From contig JASANH010000850.1 in NCBI GenBank assembly GCA_030248295.1, positions 1,116,001-1,180,000 on the forward strand: a stretch of DNA of 64,000 bases. Reading direction: 5' to 3'. Every line of letters begins with the position of its first letter. Position 1 is the first letter of the stretch. Below, in pieces: positions 57,601-64,000 of the stretch. The notes under the pieces are model-generated. The model was not told where the DNA came from. It searched no databases and saw nothing but the letters and a program-made list of their open reading frames with translations. The position numbers were made by a program, and so were the translations under genes. This DNA is from Mesodorylaimus sp. YZB2_4. Its lineage: Eukaryota > Nematoda > Enoplea > Dorylaimida > Dorylaimidae.

Positions 57601-60600
57601 GTTAATGGATATAGTCACTTCCTGCTAGAATTTACCATGCGTTCGAATGGGCAGTATGCTGGACGTTCTCCTCGATAAACTTAGTTCCGTTGTGTCCACG
57701 GCCGCGAGCGATGTTCGGGTTATGGCCGTTGGCTGTGATCGATCGTTACTTAATAATAAGCCAAGCCTCCGTTGCTGTATCTAAGCATGACAGTCATTCA
57801 GCTCAGCTCTGGCTGGTTTTCGTGTTTGCGTAAAGCCCGTGTACATATTGATCGGCGAAGAAAAATGACCGACAGGGATGCAGCTGAGGACAGGTATCGA
57901 CCCTCCTTCACCATGGGTAACGCGTGAAAAATTACGAAACGCATGCAATAGAGCAGGCTAAAAAAGTTAAATTTTCATGCGTTCATCTTTGTAGATTTAT
58001 TGCATTGCACTCACGAGCCCAACGTCAGCATTCCGCAATTAGCAAACTTACTGGTCGAACGAGCGACAAATACGAATTGGTGCGTCGTATTCAAGTCGCT
58101 GATCACCATTCATAATTTGATGTGCTATGGAAACGAGGTAAGTCGGATATAGGTTATTGCTTATGGGTGTATCTGGTGACAGTGATGTGGCTTTAGCGGT
58201 TTTCGCAATACTTGGCGTCCAGCAATGCGAATTTTAATATGGGGAATTTTCTGGACAAGACCTCGGTTCAAGGATACGATATGTCGACGCATGTCCGAAG
58301 ATACGCAAAATACATTAGCGAAAAAATTTACACCTACAGAATGATGGCATTCGACTTCTGCAAGGTTAAACGAGGGTGAGTAACAAGTTTGGGCCCCCAC
58401 CTCAGGTCCAGAAGGAAGAAAGAAAAGCGATAAAATTGTATCTAGGCTTGACCAAGACCTGACTTCGTAACCCTGTGCTTGAAGGCCTGATCTGGCCTCC
58501 AAGCACAAGCCAATTGCCCAGACAGCCTGCCTTACTGTATGTAAACAGTCATACGACTCACTCGACTCGACCCAAACCTGACCTGTCTCACACGCGATCA
58601 GATCAGGCTTGCCGTTGTCATAGCGCAGGAAAGCTAGCCTGGCCTGGGCTAGTCCCGCTTCTTTTTTCTTCTCCTCAAGTACAAGTCAGTATATGCTCAT
58701 AAGCTTGACTCGCGTAGTTCCTAGCCAGAAATAATCAGAAAACAACGTTATAATAAGAAGTCAAAAAAACATTGCGTTGCTTTCTATTCTCACAATCAGT
58801 CAAACACTTCTAAGAAGGACATTCAAGTCAAGGAAATAGTACTGAAGGATATAAAAATGTTGCACCGTAGCTTGCACAACAGGAAAATGCGTAAAAGGCG
58901 CATTATAAAGCAGTAATTTCTAAACGTTTCGCCTCCGGCGGGGTGGGGGCGCATCCCCCGTCCGCGGCCAGCATTCATCTTAGCCATCTCTCCTACCCAA
59001 CCCAGCCGACCTTTTCATACTTGGTGGGTAACAAGTTCGTGTGGGTTTAGTGTGCGGCAGTGATAACAATATTGCTGCCTTGATTGTAGACGCGAAGACG
59101 GACTGCTTAGAACGATGCCCACAGAGAAGCTATTGAAAACATTGCCGCTGTTGCAAAGTCAAGTCGATGCTCTTTTGGAATTCCAAGTAAGAGGGCTGTT
59201 GAATCGAACCCTTAATGCGGGGATGGCCGATCGGGGCCTGGGTACTGCCAGGATCGTTAACCTCATTTTCTAATGATGTTTAGGTTCAAGCGCAAGAATT
59301 GACTAACGGCGTTATCAACAGTTGTTTTATATTGTTATTTCGGGATCTCATACGCCTGTTCGCATGCTACAACGATGGAATAATAAATTTATTGGGTATG
59401 TACGGCTCCTGCGCGCGGTTTGTGGCGTTGTTGATATTCAGCCATTTTCAGAGAAGTATTTCGATATGAACAAGAAGCAGTGTCGCGAAGCGCTGGACCT
59501 GTATAAAAATTTCTTGAATCGTATGGATAAGGTGGCAGAATTCTTAAAGGTGGCCGAGGCTGTTGGAATCGATCGAGGCGAGATTCCGGATTTGGCGAAA
59601 GCTCCCAGCAGTTTGATGGAAGCGTTAGAACAGCATTTGAACGCGTTGGAAGGCGGGAAGGCTAGTGGCGGTGGGAGTCGGGTGACGTCGCCAGCTACGG
59701 TCAGGTAAGGGTTTGGTTACGTTTCAAATGTAGAGAACGAAGAACATCTAAGCAAGGTAGACCAGGTCTGGCTGTAATCTGGTTATGAGAACTGTATTTT
59801 TTAGTGCGACACGAAGCGCTATTGAGAATCTATCAACGTTTCACGAACCCGGTTATGTAGACACGAGTACTATGGATGAAGCGACGAAGCGAAAGTTATT
59901 GGAGGAAGAGCAGGAGAGACTGAATACGCTGAAAGTAATTAAACCACTGGGCTTCAAGAGAAGCTAAAAGAATGGAGTCTGCAGTGTAAAATGTTTTCAG
60001 GAGCAAAGGCTGCGAGAAATAGAATTTAATCAGGCGAAAGCTAGTGGTCAAACAAAAACCAACCCGTTTTTGCCCAGTCCGTCTGCGGCGCCTGCCTCAG
60101 CGTCTAATCAGGTGCGTTGATGGCGTGCTAGGCGAGACAGTTGTCTTTGAAAAGGTGTGGTTTCAGGTAAAAGCAAGCGACGATCTGTTATCATTGGATT
60201 TCGGCTCACCACAGGCCCCACAACCTCCAACAAATCCGTTCGCATCGGGCGGCATGGGTGGAAATATATTCGGGGCTCAGCCATCGCCACAACAGCCATT
60301 CGGAGCTGCCGCTTGGGGCGCATCTCCCGCAGGTATGATAATTATTATTTTAATGTTATTTCGTTTGTCATTTAATTAAATAATGACTTTTTTAGCCACG
60401 TTTCCATCGACGACGAACGGACATCAGTATCAGCGAGGCGGGGGAGTGACGGCAAACGGTGTATCGGCGAGTGGTTTCGCCAGTGATGAGACTTTCGCGA
60501 AAGCGTTTGGAGGACAGGCGCAACAAGCTTCATCAGGTGGGCCAGCAGGTTTTTTATCTTTTCCCTTATGTGCATGTAATTTGCGACGCACGATAGCGGG

Positions 60601-63308
60601 GCTGTGATGTGAGAAGGTCCTTGGGGTGATGCGGGTTTTGTTCACTGTTTCTCTTCGCTTACGATCGCGTCCGGTTTTTTCTACATTTGTGCTGCCTTTG
60701 GACAAATGTGCAGGATTCTTGGGAGGTAAGAAACGTTCACCAAATAGGTCTTTTTCACAGTCCAGATAGGATTTGATGACAACCTTGAACAGGCGGCGGT
60801 GAACTGCAACCGATGCCTGGCCCGCCATCGCGTGGAATCTCGCCGTCGCCAGACGATATTGGAGGTAACAAAACTAGCTTTTGTTGAACGGCAGGTTGTG
60901 GTCGAGACTGCAACTGGAGCTTTGTTTCAGCTGCAAGTGGCGGAGCTGGGTTCAACCCGTTCTTGACTGGTGATACTGGCGGAGCGCCGGATATGGGCGC
61001 CTGGCAAAGTCCGGCTCACACGGGGGCTACGAGCACAGGTAAGATAGTCCTTTATAATATGGATACTGTTTGCCCAAGCTTATTGCCATATAAAGCCCTT
61101 GTGTGTTGTATTGCTTCCCGTCGGGGCTTGCTCGATATTGTGCTCTTTTCTTTTGAAACTGAAGGAGGCGACAGCGGATTCGGCGACGCTAGCGATTTCG
61201 GACAGCAGCGATCAATGATGGCTGCGCCTTTCGCGAATCCGTTTGCTGCTTTCCAACATAATGCCGACGGTATGAGAAATTTGGTTTTGGTTTTGCTTAT
61301 GTTTGAAGGAAATGTAGAGTGGTCCGCTGTCCACATCCTTGCGTTAGTTCTTTTTCGACGCTTTGATTGTTCCCTTGTAATGTCATTTTTAGTGTATATA
61401 CGATAGGTCCCAGGTTGTTGGGTGGCTCCTGAAACTATCTCCCATGTTTCTGGTGGGACTGAGACCGTTTTCACTGGGATTTTAGCTTTGAATACGGCAA
61501 CGGAAACTTTGTCAGCGCTGGCCGATGAAACGCCATCACCACCTTCTGTGGCCCCGCCAATGTTCTATGAAACGTCGCCAGGCGCTGGGCAGCAGACTGT
61601 GCCCCCACCCAGCGGTTATTCATCAATGTTTGCAACGACAACTCCAACTCCTGGTTAGTCGTTCAGTTTATGTAGTAATTTTGGTGACGTGCATTGGCCT
61701 GGCTAATCGATGTTGTGATACCGCTCGTTTACCCTTCTCCGATGCATACTTATCACTGCTCCCCCTTTGAGCTATCCCGTTTTAGGAATGGAGAGTATGG
61801 AGGCGAAAGGACAGATGGTGGCCAGAAGTCAGCCGCAGTCGGGGAGGTCTTCTGGTAAGACGTGCAGCGCTTTCCCTGGTGGCTTGTTGCTCACGCTGTA
61901 CCTATCTTTTTCAAGTCCTAGATTCACCGGCTGTAACGGCTTCACCGATTCACGCTGGGCAGCAGAGCATGCCCTCCAGCAGCCCGATGCCGATTCCTGG
62001 CGGTGGAGGATTGAATATTTATCAGCACACGCCTTTCTGTAAGAATTAGCTGGCGTTGGTGTTGCCGTATGCAGTGCGGTGATTGATATATCCATTCTGG
62101 TTGTAGCCAATATGGATGCGAGTTACACAGCTTCGCCGCAACTACCACGTCACATGCAACAGCAGCAGGCGTCTCAAATGGCTGCTTCGTATGGCGGCGG
62201 CAGTGCAGGTTTGATGACTAATTTCTTGGTGTCCTGGCATTCAGGTTTCCTTTGCGACCGGGGTAATCTTTTATACTGGTGAATAAGGCAAAGCTAGCTT
62301 TCTCAGCTGAGGGACCGTGCGTGAGGTGAATGTACAGTGCGTGCTTGCTGTAGCTTTTGGTGGCGGCAGCGGCCAACAGACACCCGCTCGCCCGCCGTCG
62401 GCTCCAGCGACTGAATTGGGTAAGTACCTGCGAATCCAATACAGCATGACCGCCTAAAGTTTGGTTCTTTGTTCTGCCACATCTCTTGATTATGCCTGTT
62501 TTCACAGCCGCGTCAGCCCCGTTATCGTGCGTCTTGGTTTATTATGTTTTTTGGTTTCCTTTTAATTTTTGAAAGAAGCAGTCAAATTTGGAATGATCGA
62601 TCGTTGTAGGGCTGGACCCGTTCGGCGATATGTTGACGCCGATGCCGAGTGCCGGTGGTGGCGGTGGTGGTATTCAACAACCTCAACAGATGGCTGGTGG
62701 CGCATCACTTTTTGGTCAGCCACCCGCTATGCAGCAACAAAAGAAACCAGATGGAAAGATAGTCAAAGGCGATTTGGATAGCAGTTTGGCCAGTTTAGCG
62801 CAGAATTTGAATATCGGCAAGGGACAGGAGGCGTTGAAAAAGTAAGGAGTGGCGAGAGGGTGGCTACGGCAAGGACCAATGTGCATGGATTGGGTTTTAT
62901 TTTCAGCAAACCAGTTCAGTGGGGCGCACCAGCAAAAGGACAACAAGGGGGTCCAGCGCAAGCCCCCGTCGCTGCCGCCCCAATGGGAGCTCCGATGTGG
63001 GGAGCACCAGCCGCGGGCGTTCCTGCTTGGGGCGCGGCTCCTGCTTATCCTCAAGCCGCCCCCGGTGTATGGGGAGCACCACCGGGAGGAATGATGCCTG
63101 GAATGGGCCCAATGGGCGGTTACGGACAGGTATGATAGAGTCGGGTTTGGGACATAGGGTCCTCACTCGTTTCTCTTTCTAGCCGAGGCCAATGTACGGG
63201 GCTCCACCAGCCGCAGGCATGGGTATGGGAGGTATGCAAGGGGCTGCAATGTTCGGCCAGCAACCACAGCAAATGGCGAACCCGCAAGATCCGTTCGGGG
63301 CGTTATAA
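54696..63308 (+). CDS. PICALM: PICALM/AP180 clathrin assembly protein
   Basis: Binds phosphoinositides and recruits clathrin and AP2 in endocytosis. Twenty-two coding exons close in phase to 965 residues: 54696-54861, 57995-58137, 58197-58375, 59090-59186, 59284-59395, 59452-59704, 59805-59934, 60001-60111, 60167-60332, 60396-60536, 60714-60725, 60793-60864, 60931-61038, 61165-61269, 61486-61653, 61786-61854, 61922-62038, 62107-62208, 62354-62419, 62610-62841, 62907-63129 and 63183-63308. The ANTH domain (about 10-310) has [20 protein letters not shown] (lipid-binding lysines), [36 protein letters not shown] and [19 protein letters not shown]. The long tail has NPF (four) and DPF (two) endocytic motifs and ends DPFGAL. 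The tail exons are largely interchangeable in frame. Intron 1 is 3.1 kb. Confidence 0.95.
54862..57994 (+). other. PICALM intron 1 (3.1 kb)
   Basis: By far the longest intron of this gene. It holds a 15-G run (57411-57425) and no supported exon. Open frames on both strands near 55950-56410 show no homology. Confidence 0.6.
57411..57425. repeat. 15-G homopolymer
   Basis: Uninterrupted run of 15 G in PICALM intron 1, preceded by G-rich sequence (GGGGGAGGGAGGGG at about 57380). Confidence 0.9.
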
Positions 63309-64000
63309 TAGGATTTGAGTGGATCGTGGGCAGTAGGCGTTGAGCTTTTGATATGAGGAATGTGTTATAACGGGACTTTATAGAAGCCTCTAATTGCCCG
63401 CTGTTGTATTCTTGTTGGACAATCCCCAAATCGAGTCTTTGTTGGTAAGTCTGATAGGTGGTATGATTCTGATGCTCTTTGGCGGGCATGGTGGTGTTGT
63501 GATGAGTTTTCTATTTGCTTCTGGGATGTTATGGTCATCCACGTAGGTGGTTTGATTGGTTCAATGTTGTGGTAGTGTGTTACACATTGTCTCATATATG
63601 TTCACTGAAAAGCCATATAGTACATAGATGCGTCATCTTGGCCCAACAGCTTCTCCGCATGTAGGCGTTTGAAATTATTTTGGGGTTTAAGCTAATCTTT
63701 TTCTAAGGAATGTGAACGAGAGAGGTATATATTTTTAGTTTAGAAAATTTCTAATGAGTGTTTTGGATAATTCGATTTTCCTTCTATTTATCTCATAGTC
63801 GGTTTTTTGTTCCGTTTTGTTTTCTGTGCAACCTTGGAGTTTTTGTTGTATTGGTGTGCGCAAGAGGGGTCTGATATTGATAATTTGGTATATGCTATGT
63901 TAAGCAGTCGTAGGATGGAATTAAACATTTGGTGGCAATAAAATAACCGGTATGGAGAAAATGCGGTGTTTTACACAGATAACAAATACACAGGAACTGA
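63309..64000 (+). other. PICALM 3' UTR and window end
   Basis: T-rich on the + strand with no coding content. AATAAA at 63937-63942 is a plausible poly(A) signal, which would make the 3' UTR about 640 nt. Confidence 0.55.

Noticed and set aside
1..64000. CRISPR arrays, insertion sequences, operons and phage features
   Set aside because: The window is eukaryotic with spliced genes; no spaced direct repeats or transposase/integrase coding sequence were seen.

Overview
This is a metazoan nuclear genome segment. The genes are split by many short GT-AG introns, mostly 50-100 bp, and there is no operon structure. The proteins are animal families: a thioester complement/macroglobulin protein, an Iroquois homeodomain protein, a Lbc-type RhoGEF, Borealin, and a peptide-type GPCR. 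Small introns, a 125-residue major-sperm-protein-like gene and a FMRFamide-receptor-like GPCR suggest a compact-genome invertebrate, probably a protostome. An ecdysozoan such as a tardigrade is a guess that the sequence alone cannot settle. I joined exons by hand and checked them by reading phase; for all multi-exon genes the phases close on a stop codon.

Layout. 1-4494 (+): 3' part of a thioester-containing protein (TEP/CD109/alpha-2-macroglobulin family), with two alternative exons at the bait-region border. 4776-6595 (-): BRMS1-like Sin3/HDAC subunit. 6796-7878 (-): LRPAP1/RAP, the ER chaperone of LDL-receptor-family proteins. 8417-10908 (+): Borealin. 11149-14095 (-): zinc-finger protein with two tandem BTB domains. 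15104-21647 (+): C1-DH-PH RhoGEF of 26 exons. 22302-26317 (-): PDPR, the regulatory subunit of pyruvate dehydrogenase phosphatase. 26597-27033 (+): MSP-domain protein, head to head with PDPR. 34806-40904 (-): Iroquois homeobox gene, including a short last exon beyond a 2.1 kb intron. 50182-51995 (+): four-pass membrane protein of unknown function. 52807-54018 (+): intronless class A GPCR. 54696-63308 (+): PICALM/AP180 clathrin assembly protein of 22 coding exons.

The first 27 kb and the last 14 kb are gene dense. The Iroquois gene instead sits between gene-poor stretches of about 7-8 kb (downstream) and 9 kb (upstream). This is the usual setting of a developmental transcription factor with distant enhancers. 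The gene-poor stretches hold a tandem duplication, small inverted repeats, a tRNA-like element and C homopolymers.

Neighbours are mostly functionally unrelated. One possible exception is RAP, the chaperone of the macroglobulin receptor family, lying 2.3 kb from a macroglobulin-family gene. I found no strong candidate for a wholly new system. The most informative observations are the phase-matched alternative TEP exons, the BTB-BTB-zinc-finger architecture, the run of ten frame-preserving exons in the PICALM tail, and the hidden Iroquois exon.
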